A DNA stretch of 64,000 nt from Planctomycetota bacterium (lineage in GTDB: Bacteria > Planctomycetota > Phycisphaerae > Phycisphaerales > Phycisphaeraceae), in NCBI GenBank assembly GCA_016350165.1, contig CP066225.1, forward strand, positions 1,984,001 to 2,048,000, written 5' to 3'. Shown piece by piece: positions 42,101-50,064 of the stretch. How positions within the stretch are numbered: position 1 is the stretch's first letter; the number at the start of each line of letters is the position of its first letter. The position numbers and the translations under genes were made by a program. The notes beneath the pieces were generated by a model. The model was not told the origin of the DNA and made no database searches. It was given only the letters and a program-made list of their open reading frames with translations.

Positions 42101-45001
42101 TTATGTCAGACGCACAGTCGCAATCCCCTTGCTCCCCACCGCAAACGAAATTTCATCGCCTTCAATCTTAACATCGCCATCAATAGCGTTGCTTTCAAAA
42201 TCAACCAGTTCTGCTTCTGAGAACTTAATCCACGCCCGACTCACTTTTAGTCGTGCAATATTTTCATCATCATGCGGATTGAAGACACGAATTTCCAAAC
42301 CACCATTCACCTTCTCAGTCGCCGAGAGCACTGCACCTTCAACCTCTAACCAGCCGCTGCATGCTGGTAATGTCGGTTTCTGGCCTTCGTTTCTACTACG
42401 GAAGTAGTCAACTTCTCTCTGACGCAACTGTGAATGACGAATAGACCCGACTCCATTAACACCGCCTGCCGCCAATTGTTGTCCAAGAACAAACATTGAC
42501 TCGCGATCAATTTCACCGTCCAGCACTTCAATCCAGTACTTGAACTTCAGATCGCCAATCAATTGGCCACCAGGCTCACCCTTCGTCATCACGGTACTTT
42601 GCGTACCACGGAACAATGTCAACGCGACCACGCGTTCATCATTATCCTGCACAGCACATTCCATCTGACCTTCACTCACAACAGCAAGGCCACGCTTACC
42701 ATCAGTCACACCAGCCCATGTAACCATTGGCTTCGTCTCAAGCTCTGGCTCGCGATACAGATTATTGTCTTCACGCAACGCAATCGGACGCTCAACAACA
42801 TCAAACTGACTATCCGCAAGATAGGTCTTCGCTTCCATCGCACCACTTGGCATGAGTACTCTCATGCGGTGATCCTTCGCAGCATTCTTAATGACCGTCT
42901 CAACTTCCAGTCTTGCCTTGCCCGGACGAATCGTCACGTAGGAATCAACGATTTGCTCAACGAACTTCTCGCTGCGGCAATTCATCTCGCCCTTGAAATA
43001 TTCTTCAGGCAACTGCATCACTGTACGAATACGCATCGTGCCAACGTTCGGACCGTCAGCAACAATCGCAACCATGCTCGGACATGCAACACTTGAGAAA
43101 ATCTGATCTGCAAAACAGCCGCCGTGATACCAACCGTCACCACGGTCAACACCATCTTCAAACGTCAGTACGCGATCGTACGCTTCGCCTGTTCGCAAAT
43201 CCTTGATGTGGAGTGAACCATTACTGTTCGCAGTCACTTCTAACAAACCGTTAGACATACTGCGTTCACTGGTTGACATTCCACTCTTCCAGTTATGTCG
43301 AGCGGCCCCCAACCCCATGGATGGCCGCTCATGATCCAAACAACTCACCTTCTTAAGTACATAAGTTGAGTAACCCATGCCAGCAACCTTCACCGGCATC
43401 GATACCTTCATCGCATTGTACTCAGTCGCTTCTGGGAACTTCGGCCCCTTCACGTCCAACTTCCTGCGATTCTTAATCATTCGCAACTTCTGTACTGGAA
43501 CCTCAGTACCTTCTGCATCAAACACTCTGAAAATCGGCTCATCCGCAATCTCAAAGTGGCAGAAGTACTTCTCAAGATCCAACGGCAACTCAAGTTCCAA
43601 CTCAACCGTCTCATCTAATGCCCGTGGCAAACTATTGAAAACAGTGACTCTTACTTCACCCTCTTCAAGATCACCCTCAACAAAGCTGGTGATCGCATTC
43701 GTTGCTTCAATCGTCAACCGTTCACCAATCTGCTCCGCCTGACTGAAACGGAACACCATATCTTCGTGAACCTTGTCAATACTGCAGCCACAAATCGAGT
43801 CATGCGGATGATTACGAATCAACCATTTCCATGCCACATCAAGGAAGCCCGCTGGGTACTCACGATCGAGCACCGCTTCACCAAAGATTCCCAGTGGTTC
43901 AGCCCACCGAGTCAATAGTGTTTCGCATTGTGCATTCCATTGCTTGATCCACACACGGCTACTCAACGTTCCCGGAATATGCCACTGTGAATCCTTACCA
44001 ATCGGATGCCGGCCCGGCTCACGCAACTCGCCTTCAACTTCGCGATCAATTGCTTCACCTTCATCACCAACGTACGCAATCAGCTCCTTCACATAATCAT
44101 CAAGTGAACTATGCACCACTTCAACAACGCCCGGCTCACACTTCCCGCCACCCGCGCCAAGCGCGTCATCACAACTCACTTCAACTTCTTTACCCATCCA
44201 CTCCTTCTTGAGCAGATCGTAATACGTGCGTTCCCACTCTTGGTGGTCGCCGCCATCAAACACGAGCAGCGGTGCGCCGTATTCTTCTTCGTCATCAGCA
44301 CTTGCGCCCGCGCCAACGCGTGCTGCTGAGTGCAATTTCTGTGTGCGTTGAACTTCAGTTGCCATGAAACGCATCAAACGTTCACGTGCTGATTCAGTTT
44401 CGAGCTTTGAATCATGTTTATGAGCTTCACGCACGTGGATCGCATAACTGCAGTATCCATCAAGGCCGAAGCGATAACATGGGAGTTTCGTGCCATCCGC
44501 ACCGGTCCAGTTGACCATGCGGACATCCATTTCATTCAAACCGCGCCAGAGCATACCGCCTTGGACGCCGAAACCCTTCTTCATAATCTGTGGCATCTGG
44601 CTGATGTGGCCGAACAAATCGCACACAAAACCAGCAGCACCAACAACACCTGTATCACCTGCATAATCGCGAGCTATATCTCTACCACGACGAATGTTAC
44701 GTACAAGTGACTCACCACTGACAAGGAACTCATCCGGCAGCACGTACCACGGACCGATGACCAATTTTCCTTCGAGCGCAAATTTCTCGATTTGTGCGCG
44801 CTTCTCAGGACGTACTTCAAGATAGTCTTCAAGAATAATGGCTTGGCCGTCGGTCTGGAATGGGCCGACGAGTTCACCTGATTCAAGACCATCAAGAACG
44901 CTGTCGAACATCTCGACTAAGCGGTAGCGATAGTGTTGGAAAGATTGGTACCACTCACGGTCCCAGTGTGTACTCAACACGTAGTGTGCGCGATGTTTCA
45001 T
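42101..45001 (-). CDS. GH38 alpha-mannosidase, second type
   Basis: The protein has 966 residues from ATG 45001 (GAGGTG upstream); the open frame continues to 45211 without an SD. The catalytic domain starts at once: HYVLSTHWDREWYQSF puts the zinc His12 and Asp14 near the N-terminus, and the nucleophile is Asp128 in FVCDLFGHISQMPQI. NHPHDSICGCSIDKVHEDM marks the end of the barrel, before the helical and beta domains. It lacks the long N-terminal domain of the first GH38, so the two are different subfamilies rather than recent duplicates. No signal peptide is seen. It likely cleaves alpha-mannosides in the cytoplasm. Confidence 0.9.
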   Translation of the reverse strand: MKHRAHYVLSTHWDREWYQSFQHYRYRLVEMFDSVLDGLESGELVGPFQTDGQAIILEDYLEVRPEKRAQIEKFALEGKLVIGPWYVLPDEFLVSGESLVRNIRRGRDIARDYAGDTGVVGAAGFVCDLFGHISQMPQIMKKGFGVQGGMLWRGLNEMDVRMVNWTGADGTKLPCYRFGLDGYCSYAIHVREAHKHDSKLETESARERLMRFMATEVQRTQKLHSAARVGAGASADDEEEYGAPLLVFDGGDHQEWERTYYDLLKKEWMGKEVEVSCDDALGAGGGKCEPGVVEVVHSSLDDYVKELIAYVGDEGEAIDREVEGELREPGRHPIGKDSQWHIPGTLSSRVWIKQWNAQCETLLTRWAEPLGIFGEAVLDREYPAGFLDVAWKWLIRNHPHDSICGCSIDKVHEDMVFRFSQAEQIGERLTIEATNAITSFVEGDLEEGEVRVTVFNSLPRALDETVELELELPLDLEKYFCHFEIADEPIFRVFDAEGTEVPVQKLRMIKNRRKLDVKGPKFPEATEYNAMKVSMPVKVAGMGYSTYVLKKVSCLDHERPSMGLGAARHNWKSGMSTSERSMSNGLLEVTANSNGSLHIKDLRTGEAYDRVLTFEDGVDRGDGWYHGGCFADQIFSSVACPSMVAIVADGPNVGTMRIRTVMQLPEEYFKGEMNCRSEKFVEQIVDSYVTIRPGKARLEVETVIKNAAKDHRMRVLMPSGAMEAKTYLADSQFDVVERPIALREDNNLYREPELETKPMVTWAGVTDGKRGLAVVSEGQMECAVQDNDERVVALTLFRGTQSTVMTKGEPGGQLIGDLKFKYWIEVLDGEIDRESMFVLGQQLAAGGVNGVGSIRHSQLRQREVDYFRSRNEGQKPTLPACSGWLEVEGAVLSATEKVNGGLEIRVFNPHDDENIARLKVSRAWIKFSEAELVDFESNAIDGDVKIEGDEISFAVGSKGIATVRLT
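43240..43254. repeat. CTAAY-N5-RTTAG palindrome, site 9
   Basis: CTAAC-AAACC-GTTAG, inside the coding region of the second GH38 gene. Confidence 0.65.
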
Positions 45002-45584
45002 ACTCACCTCAAAACCCGCACGAGGTGCGGTGTGATAAAAATTCTGTTTAAACGCCTTAATGCCTTTACATATCGGCACTAATAAACGCAGCTCAAGAGA
45101 ACCATCGCACAATCTGTGTGTTTTTCGGACTGTTGCGTTGCGATCCACCTGCCACGCGAGGGTGCGAAGCTGCGTTGGTGCATGCTGACATTTAAAGACA
45201 AAACAGACCAAAAAGCAATTGTATTCTTTTGGTTACAAATCTTTTTTTTATATCCAGATGTTACAAAGCGACAAATTTAGTTGTGAAGGGCAAATCCGGG
45301 GCAATTTACTCCAATTTAATCTCTTATATTTCATAGACTTACAGCAATTATATTTTTATAAGTCTGTAATAAGCCGAGCGTCAAAAGCCCGCCTAAAATA
45401 GAAGGTTCACCTATCGGTACTTACGATTCGCCTGTGCATGGTGTACGCCTTGTTATTTTCTGGGATCAGCAGGAGCTGACCTCCTATTGTAAATCTCTGC
45501 GTTTCATGCACTTAGATGGTGTAATTCTGGAAAATCACGGAGCGATTTAAAGCTTTTGCTTTAACGCGGAATGTTGAGGAATGA
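45002..45584. other. Divergent intergenic region between GH38 and SnoaL-like genes
   Basis: This gap of 583 nt holds the GH38 promoter side. The part 45390-45560 is less AT-rich and includes a small AGGAG/CTCCT hairpin, but I cannot match it to a known RNA. Confidence 0.35.
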
Positions 45585-46004
45585 ATGCGGAATCAAACCA
45601 TGGAATTGACAGAAGACCTTATAAAACAAATGTTTGTGCACATCGAAAATTCAGATTTCGATGCGTTTTTCGAGAATGTCCACGATGAAGTCGAATGGAC
45701 TGTGATGGGTTCACATGCGTTCGCGGGTACTTATAAAGGGAAGGAAGTATTCCGAAGCGGCACGTATGTACCTGTTAATAAAGACGTTAAGGACGGGGCA
45801 GTGCTGCATGTTGAGCATGTGTACCTGGATAAAAATGTTGCGGTGGTGGAGATGGTATCGCTGCCAACGGACTTCAAGAACAAGACGATGCGTAATACTT
45901 ATTGCTGGGTCTTGGAATTTGATGACAGCGCAAAAGCTGTGAGAGTAAGAGCTTACGTTGATCCAGCATTGATGCATAAGATGATGGTTGAGAGTTGTTC
46001 CTGA
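45585..46004 (+). CDS. SnoaL/NTF2-like domain protein
   Basis: The 139-residue protein fits the NTF2-like cone fold: an N-terminal helix (LIKQMFVHIENSDFDAFFENV), HDEVEWTVMGSHAFAGTYKGKEVF with the His/Trp pattern of SnoaL-type ketosteroid-isomerase relatives, then strands containing YLDKNVAVVEM and TYCWVLEFDD, and a C-terminal helix. Members are small enzymes or binding domains for hydrophobic ligands. No substrate can be read. The SD GAGGA is 4 nt from the ATG; an alternative ATG at 45600 is possible. It is followed by its own terminator. Confidence 0.8.
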   Translation: MRNQTMELTEDLIKQMFVHIENSDFDAFFENVHDEVEWTVMGSHAFAGTYKGKEVFRSGTYVPVNKDVKDGAVLHVEHVYLDKNVAVVEMVSLPTDFKNKTMRNTYCWVLEFDDSAKAVRVRAYVDPALMHKMMVESCS

Positions 46005-46056
46005 GGTGAGCCGAGCTTTGAAACGGCGGCGTGGTTGAATATTCGATGAATTTATG

Positions 46057-46088
46057 ACGTCGCGGCCTTGTCGGTCGCGACGTTTTTG
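46057..46088 (+). terminator. Terminator of the SnoaL-like gene
   Basis: ACGTCGCG pairs with CGCGACGT, extended by an inner GCC/GGT, loop 5 nt, then five T. Confidence 0.87.
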
Positions 46089-46100
46089 TGCGCGCGACTG
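46083..46100 (+). repeat. TTTYGTGCGCRCG repeat, copy 3
   Basis: TTTTTGTGCGCGCGACTG, starting in the T-tract of the SnoaL-like gene terminator, as copy 1 follows a terminator at 19887. Confidence 0.5.
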
Positions 46101-46188
46101 TAGACGAAGGTTAGCTGCTGCGTAAGAAAAGTCTGAAAATTGCTTAATAAACAGGCAGAAATTCGTACTTTCGCACCGGTTTTGTGCG

Positions 46189-46207
46189 CACGTTTTGACG
46201 TGCTGAC
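46189..46207 (+). repeat. TTTYGTGCGCRCG repeat, copy 4
   Basis: GTTTTGTGCGCACGTTTTG, nearly identical to copy 1 over its full length. Confidence 0.5.
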
Positions 46208-46406
46208 GAACATCGAAATGCGCACATTTCCGTGTGGAAAAGATGTAAACAACTGTTTTTGAGAGGTTTAATGCGATGAATGTCGGTGTTTGAGGGAAAA
46301 CCCACTTTTGGCCTAAAACGGGCAAAAACGGAACAAAACGGGTCAGAAATGGTCTGAAATGTTGAGTTTTTGGTGAGAAATGGATCGATTTTGAATGGTG
46401 TGCTCA

Positions 46407-46421
46407 GTTTCGTGCGCGCTG
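46407..46421 (+). repeat. TTTYGTGCGCRCG repeat, copy 5
   Basis: GTTTCGTGCGCGCTG, the most divergent copy. Confidence 0.4.
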
Positions 46422-46596
46422 AAGCACGCGATGTGGACCACTTGTGTAAACTTGGTTTTTAAATGCGTGTTACGAAAATCGATTCCTCGTTGACCACCCC
46501 CGAAAGTCGGTCATTGCGTTTGGAATGCTTCATTACGCTAAACTGCTGTTGAACATTGGGTTTTCCAATCCAGCAGATACTCACGTAAAAGACGAT

Positions 46597-47520
46597 ATGG
46601 CATTAAAAATGATTGAGATAACAAGTCGTACGAATCCACGGATCAAGCAGTTGGTGAAGCTGAGAAATGGCAGGAAGCGTCGCGCTGCAGGTGTGGTGCT
46701 GGCTGAGGGCGTTCGTGAAGTGACCCGCGCGATTCAAGCAGGTTTGTTGATGCGTGAGGTGTATATTTGCGAGCGATGCCTGGATCAGGATGAGACGGTA
46801 AAGGGTGTGGTGATGGAGTTGGTGGAGGCGGCTGACGAGAAGGTGCAGAAATTTGCACTGAGCGTGGAGGTGATGGAGAAGGTTTGTTATGTGGATTCGC
46901 CTGAGGGGGTGTTGGCGGTGTTGGATGCGCCTAACTGGGGGTTAGACAAGATGACGGAGATGGTTGAGGCGGAGAAGGATGATGAGGGCGAGGATATCAC
47001 GGCGAGTGGTGGTTATGGTGATGAGAAGAAAGTGTTTTTGGTTTGCGTGCAGATGGAGAAGCCGGGCAATGTGGGGGCGATGGTGAGGACTGCGGCGAGC
47101 GCTGGGATTGATGGCGTGATTGCTGCGAATGCTGAGGGGTATCCGGTTGATGTGTTTCATCCGAATGCGATCCGAACGAGTACGGCGGCGGTGTTTGATT
47201 TGCCAACAGTCAGCGCGGGTGAAGATGAGGTATTGAAATGGTTGACGGAACATAAGATCAAGTTGCTTGCAGCGACGCCGGCGGGGGCGGTGGACTATCG
47301 CGAGGCTGATTATGTGACGGGGCTTGTTGGTGGTGGTGGGATTGCGATTGTGATTGGGCCTGAAGATCGGGGTTTGCCTAACCAATGGTTAGAAGCGACT
47401 GATCAGAATGAGGGGCAAAGGGTTGTGATCCCGAACAAGTCGAAGATTGTCGATTCTTTGAACGCATCAAATGCAGCAGCGGTGTTGATGTATGAGGCAA
47501 TGCGGCAGAGAGGGATGTAG
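46597..47520 (+). CDS. TrmH/SpoU-family RNA 2'-O-methyltransferase
   Basis: The protein has 307 residues from ATG 46597; the frame is open from 46525. The N-terminal part (TSRTNPRIKQLVKLRNGRKR with VVLAEGVREVTRAIQAG) is the SpoU substrate-binding domain. The C-terminal part is the knotted SPOUT domain, with motif 1 NVGAMVRTAASAGIDG, motif 2 IAIVIGPEDRGLPNQW and motif 3 VVIPNKSKIVDSLNASNAAA. It should methylate a ribose 2'-OH in rRNA or tRNA using S-adenosylmethionine. The target base is not readable. No SD is evident. A Glu/Asp-rich insert (about residues 130-150, EKDDEGEDI) is unusual. Two CTAAY-N5-RTTAG sites lie in the gene. Confidence 0.9.
   Translation: MALKMIEITSRTNPRIKQLVKLRNGRKRRAAGVVLAEGVREVTRAIQAGLLMREVYICERCLDQDETVKGVVMELVEAADEKVQKFALSVEVMEKVCYVDSPEGVLAVLDAPNWGLDKMTEMVEAEKDDEGEDITASGGYGDEKKVFLVCVQMEKPGNVGAMVRTAASAGIDGVIAANAEGYPVDVFHPNAIRTSTAAVFDLPTVSAGEDEVLKWLTEHKIKLLAATPAGAVDYREADYVTGLVGGGGIAIVIGPEDRGLPNQWLEATDQNEGQRVVIPNKSKIVDSLNASNAAAVLMYEAMRQRGM
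46931..46945. repeat. CTAAY-N5-RTTAG palindrome, site 10
   Basis: CTAAC-TGGGG-GTTAG, in the TrmH-type gene; the spacer nearly equals that of site 1. Confidence 0.68.
47378..47392. repeat. CTAAY-N5-RTTAG palindrome, site 11
   Basis: CTAAC-CAATG-GTTAG, in the TrmH-type gene, overlapping the codons of LPNQWLE in motif 2, 447 nt from site 10. Confidence 0.68.
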
Positions 47521-47646
47521 GTTTGGATACCCAGCCTTCTCCCGCAGATGTCTATGATCACGAACGCGATTTAACTGAGAAAGGGCGATGGGTTGGAGCT
47601 CGAGATCTAAGGTTTGGGGACCATTAAGGACTATGCGGACTAAAAC

Positions 47647-48120
47647 ATGAATGAGCAAGACACAGCAAAACCCGCTAACAGCAACGAATTTATAAATGTC
47701 AATGTAACCTTTGGTATCAGAGCCGATGACCTCATCCCTGATGAGATGACTAAACTGCTTGGGATTCAACCATCACATTCCTTTGCACGTGGCGATGAAT
47801 ACGTCGGCCATATCAACTTAACAGAAAAGGGCGTCAGGACTCGGGAGCATGGCGTGTGGCAAGTAAGAAGCGAGGAGGTCGTTAAATCAGATGACTTACA
47901 AGATCACGTTGATTACCTCATTGACTTGCTCAAAGGTAAACAGGCAGAAGTGAAGACGCTCCTTGCCGACCCGGACTATTATCTGGATATTCGTTTTTGG
48001 GTTGAATGGCCCGGCTATATCCATTCATTCGGTATCCGGTCCGAATCAATCTCTTTTCTTACTTCATTCTGCCGAGACTTTAACTTTTCAGTGATAGGCG
48101 CCCCGGATGAAGATGAGTAG
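47647..48120 (+). CDS. DUF4279 domain protein
   Basis: The 157-residue protein fits DUF4279: VNVTFGIRADDLIPDEMTKLLGIQP (two adjacent strands and a helix), GVWQVRSEE, DHVDYLIDLLKGKQ and a C-terminal FGIRSESISFLTSF. Members are small cytoplasmic proteins, some of them immunity-like or found beside toxin genes, but the function is unknown. It lies 126 nt after the TrmH-type gene. No SD is obvious (GGACTAAAAC before ATG). Local base composition is more balanced than in its G-rich neighbours, which may hint at later acquisition. Confidence 0.75.
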   Translation: MNEQDTAKPANSNEFINVNVTFGIRADDLIPDEMTKLLGIQPSHSFARGDEYVGHINLTEKGVRTREHGVWQVRSEEVVKSDDLQDHVDYLIDLLKGKQAEVKTLLADPDYYLDIRFWVEWPGYIHSFGIRSESISFLTSFCRDFNFSVIGAPDEDE

Positions 48121-48183
48121 AGATAGTTCAAGAGAAAGCTGCCGAGGTCCGCAGCTAATTGAGTTGTAGAAATGCTTGCATAT

Positions 48184-48198
48184 CTAATCGATAGTTAG
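48184..48198. repeat. CTAAY-N5-RTTAG palindrome, site 12
   Basis: CTAAT-CGATA-GTTAG. The right half overlaps the stop codon of the DNA glycosylase gene on the minus strand. Confidence 0.72.
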
Positions 48199-49253
48199 TT
48201 GAATTGGGAGGCGGTGAAGGCGTCGGCTTCGGAGTTGTGCCATTCTGAGGCGGGTTTGGCGAGGTGGTCTTCGTAGTGATGCCACAGGTCGAACCAGTAG
48301 GCGAGGAACTGGTATGGGGCGTATGGCTTGTAGTGTTTATTGATTTTCTTGTCGAGACGTTTGTAGCCTGCGGGTTTGTCGGGGCGTTTGAGATCGTGCG
48401 TCTTGCAGAAGTAGCGATAGGTTTCCGAATCAATGGGGATATGGTTGTAGTGCGAGAGAAGTTGACAGAGGTTGGCTGCGGCGTATGGGCCTATCCCATG
48501 AATAGAGAGGAATTTTTTGTGGAGTTGATCGGTGGTGAGTGAGGGGTCTTCGAAGTCGCGGAGGTTTAGATCGCTGTTGACGATATTGCGTGCGAGTTCG
48601 ATGATGCGGGAGGCACGATAGCCGACTTTACAAAGGTTTTTAAGCTCTGTTTCAGTCAGGGCGGCAAGTTGATTTGGTGATGGGAATGCACCGCGGCCGA
48701 CGTTTTGAACGAGAAGTTTGTTCATGCGAATGGTGTTGGGCCAAGTGACGTTGCAGGTAGTGATGGTTTTGATGATGTCTTCGAAGAGGTTTGGTGAGCG
48801 GAGAAGGCGGCCGAAGTGTTTGCGTGCAGCTTGAGGATGGAGGTTATGAAAACGTGTGAGGTCTTCGTCGAGACGGAACATGCGACGGAATGCGTTTTTA
48901 ATGTGTGCGAGTTCGAGGTGTGTTGCGGGGTGATTTGTTTTGATGCAAAGGCGTGGTGTTGCGGTGTCTTTTTTCTGGAAGATTTGCGCAATGAGAAGGC
49001 GGTTATGTGAAAAGCGGAAGGGTCGGGTGAAGGTTTGTGTGATGGGGTTCCAATGGTTTGGTGAGAGGATGAAGAAGCCATAGGAACAGACGGTGTGTGG
49101 TAGTGAGAAGTTTGAGGGGGTGGCGAGGTGGAAGTGAGAACGTTTGTTGAATGATGCGATCTGTTTTGCTTCGCTGGAAGTGATGAAGCGTGGGAATGGA
49201 AGGGTAGACGCATCGTAGGCTGATTGATGGCTGGCGGAGAGCATCTGTTTCAT
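48195..49253 (-). CDS. HhH-GPD superfamily DNA glycosylase
   Basis: The 352-residue protein has an N-terminal beta domain of the AlkA/OGG1 kind (about 1-130) and a helical domain with FEDIIKTITTCNVTWPNTIRM, then the helix-hairpin-helix FLSIHGIGPYAAANLCQLL and the catalytic Asp in HIPIDSETYRYF. It should remove damaged bases from DNA by cleaving the glycosidic bond. A Lys at the bifunctional OGG1 position is not seen, so it is probably monofunctional like AlkA (inference). The Cys pattern of MutY/EndoIII iron-sulfur enzymes is absent. It is convergent with the DUF4279 gene. No SD is clear. Confidence 0.87.
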   Translation of the reverse strand: MKQMLSASHQSAYDASTLPFPRFITSSEAKQIASFNKRSHFHLATPSNFSLPHTVCSYGFFILSPNHWNPITQTFTRPFRFSHNRLLIAQIFQKKDTATPRLCIKTNHPATHLELAHIKNAFRRMFRLDEDLTRFHNLHPQAARKHFGRLLRSPNLFEDIIKTITTCNVTWPNTIRMNKLLVQNVGRGAFPSPNQLAALTETELKNLCKVGYRASRIIELARNIVNSDLNLRDFEDPSLTTDQLHKKFLSIHGIGPYAAANLCQLLSHYNHIPIDSETYRYFCKTHDLKRPDKPAGYKRLDKKINKHYKPYAPYQFLAYWFDLWHHYEDHLAKPASEWHNSEADAFTASQFN

Positions 49254-49395
49254 AGGTCACCACATAGGTTATAAGGCGTAAAAGGTCGTTAAAAACGTAT
49301 GCTGTGTCTATATGAATGATATGGATGAAATGATGGGTCTTAAAGGAAGATGAGGGGAAATAACGATTGTTTTTTATATTAAGAGTCGGGGCGTT

Positions 49396-49956
49396 TTATT
49401 TGCGGTGTACGGGGGGAAGCGTGGGGTTTTTGTAGTGATGCATGGAGTGTTGATTGGACCAAGTGTTGCGTTTTTTGTTTTCATGAAAGAAGAAACGCTC
49501 AGGACGGACGGTGAGAATGTTGGAATCCGGGTCGAAGGCGATTTGGCAGCGAGCGAGTGAGGTGGGTGATTTGTAGGGTTTAAGGCGACGGCCATCGGAG
49601 GTAAAACGGGAGCGACATTTGTGGCACTCGAAGCGGTAAGAATCGCGATCGAATGAGAGAAGGTTATTGTCTTTGGGGCAACGTGCAGCGAGGGCGACGA
49701 GCATGTCGTGGTCGTTGGTAACGAGGTAGACTTCGTGTTTATCGAGGTAGTCGGTATTGATGCCGGGGGTGATGTATTGGTCGGGTGACCCGATGTTGAA
49801 ACGAGCGGTTGGGATTTCGACGAGCGTTTTGTTATTAGGTGAGCCTGGACCAAGTTGGCGGCCTGGAACGAGGGCGAAGAGGATGTATGCGAGGATTGCG
49901 ATGAGGAGGATGGCGATAGTGATGATGGCGGGCTTGGGGAGATCCATGCGGTTCAT
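49396..49956 (-). CDS. Membrane-anchored Rieske-like protein with altered ligands
   Basis: The 186-residue protein has one membrane helix (residues 10-31) and a C-terminal domain resembling a Rieske fold: EVYLVTNDHDMLVALAARCPKDN, then FECHKCRSRFTSDGRR (given as two motifs), then LARCQIAFDPDSNILTVRP. Canonical Rieske ligands are C-x-H and C-x-x-H. Here the first pair reads Cys93-Pro-Lys and the second Cys111-His-Lys-Cys114, with a further Cys137. The two His ligands are therefore replaced and four Cys are available, suggesting a rubredoxin- or zinc-like site, or no metal. It lies downstream of the GT4/GT5 gene and may be an electron carrier or structural domain. Confidence 0.72.
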   Translation of the reverse strand: MNRMDLPKPAIITIAILLIAILAYILFALVPGRQLGPGSPNNKTLVEIPTARFNIGSPDQYITPGINTDYLDKHEVYLVTNDHDMLVALAARCPKDNNLLSFDRDSYRFECHKCRSRFTSDGRRLKPYKSPTSLARCQIAFDPDSNILTVRPERFFFHENKKRNTWSNQHSMHHYKNPTLPPVHRK

Positions 49957-50013
49957 GTTAATGTGAAGAGGATGGGTGGTCTAGGTTGCAATATGAATAG
50001 TGATGAAAAAGAA

Positions 50014-50039
50014 AACCCACACGAATGATTGTGTGGGTT
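50014..50039 (-). terminator. Terminator of the GT4/GT5 gene
   Basis: AACCCACAC/GTGTGGGTT, a 9-bp stem with an 8-nt loop; TTCTTTTTC follows on the minus strand. Confidence 0.82.
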
Positions 50040-50064
50040 GGGTTGGTTTTGTTGTTGTGTGCTT

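Larger units (their letters stand above)
46005..46596. other. G/T-rich intergenic region upstream of the TrmH-type gene
   Basis: No gene is supported. The stretch contains a terminator, three GTGCGCRCG motifs and repeated GAAATGG words, and closely resembles the region at 19890-20220 in composition. Confidence 0.5.

Noticed and set aside
45390-45560. Structured non-coding RNA candidate
   Set aside because: Only a weak AGGAG/CTCCT hairpin is visible and it matches no RNA family I know; there is no terminator next to it.
48195-49253. Reading the glycosylase as MutY or EndoIII
   Set aside because: The C-terminal four-Cys iron-sulfur motif of those enzymes is missing.
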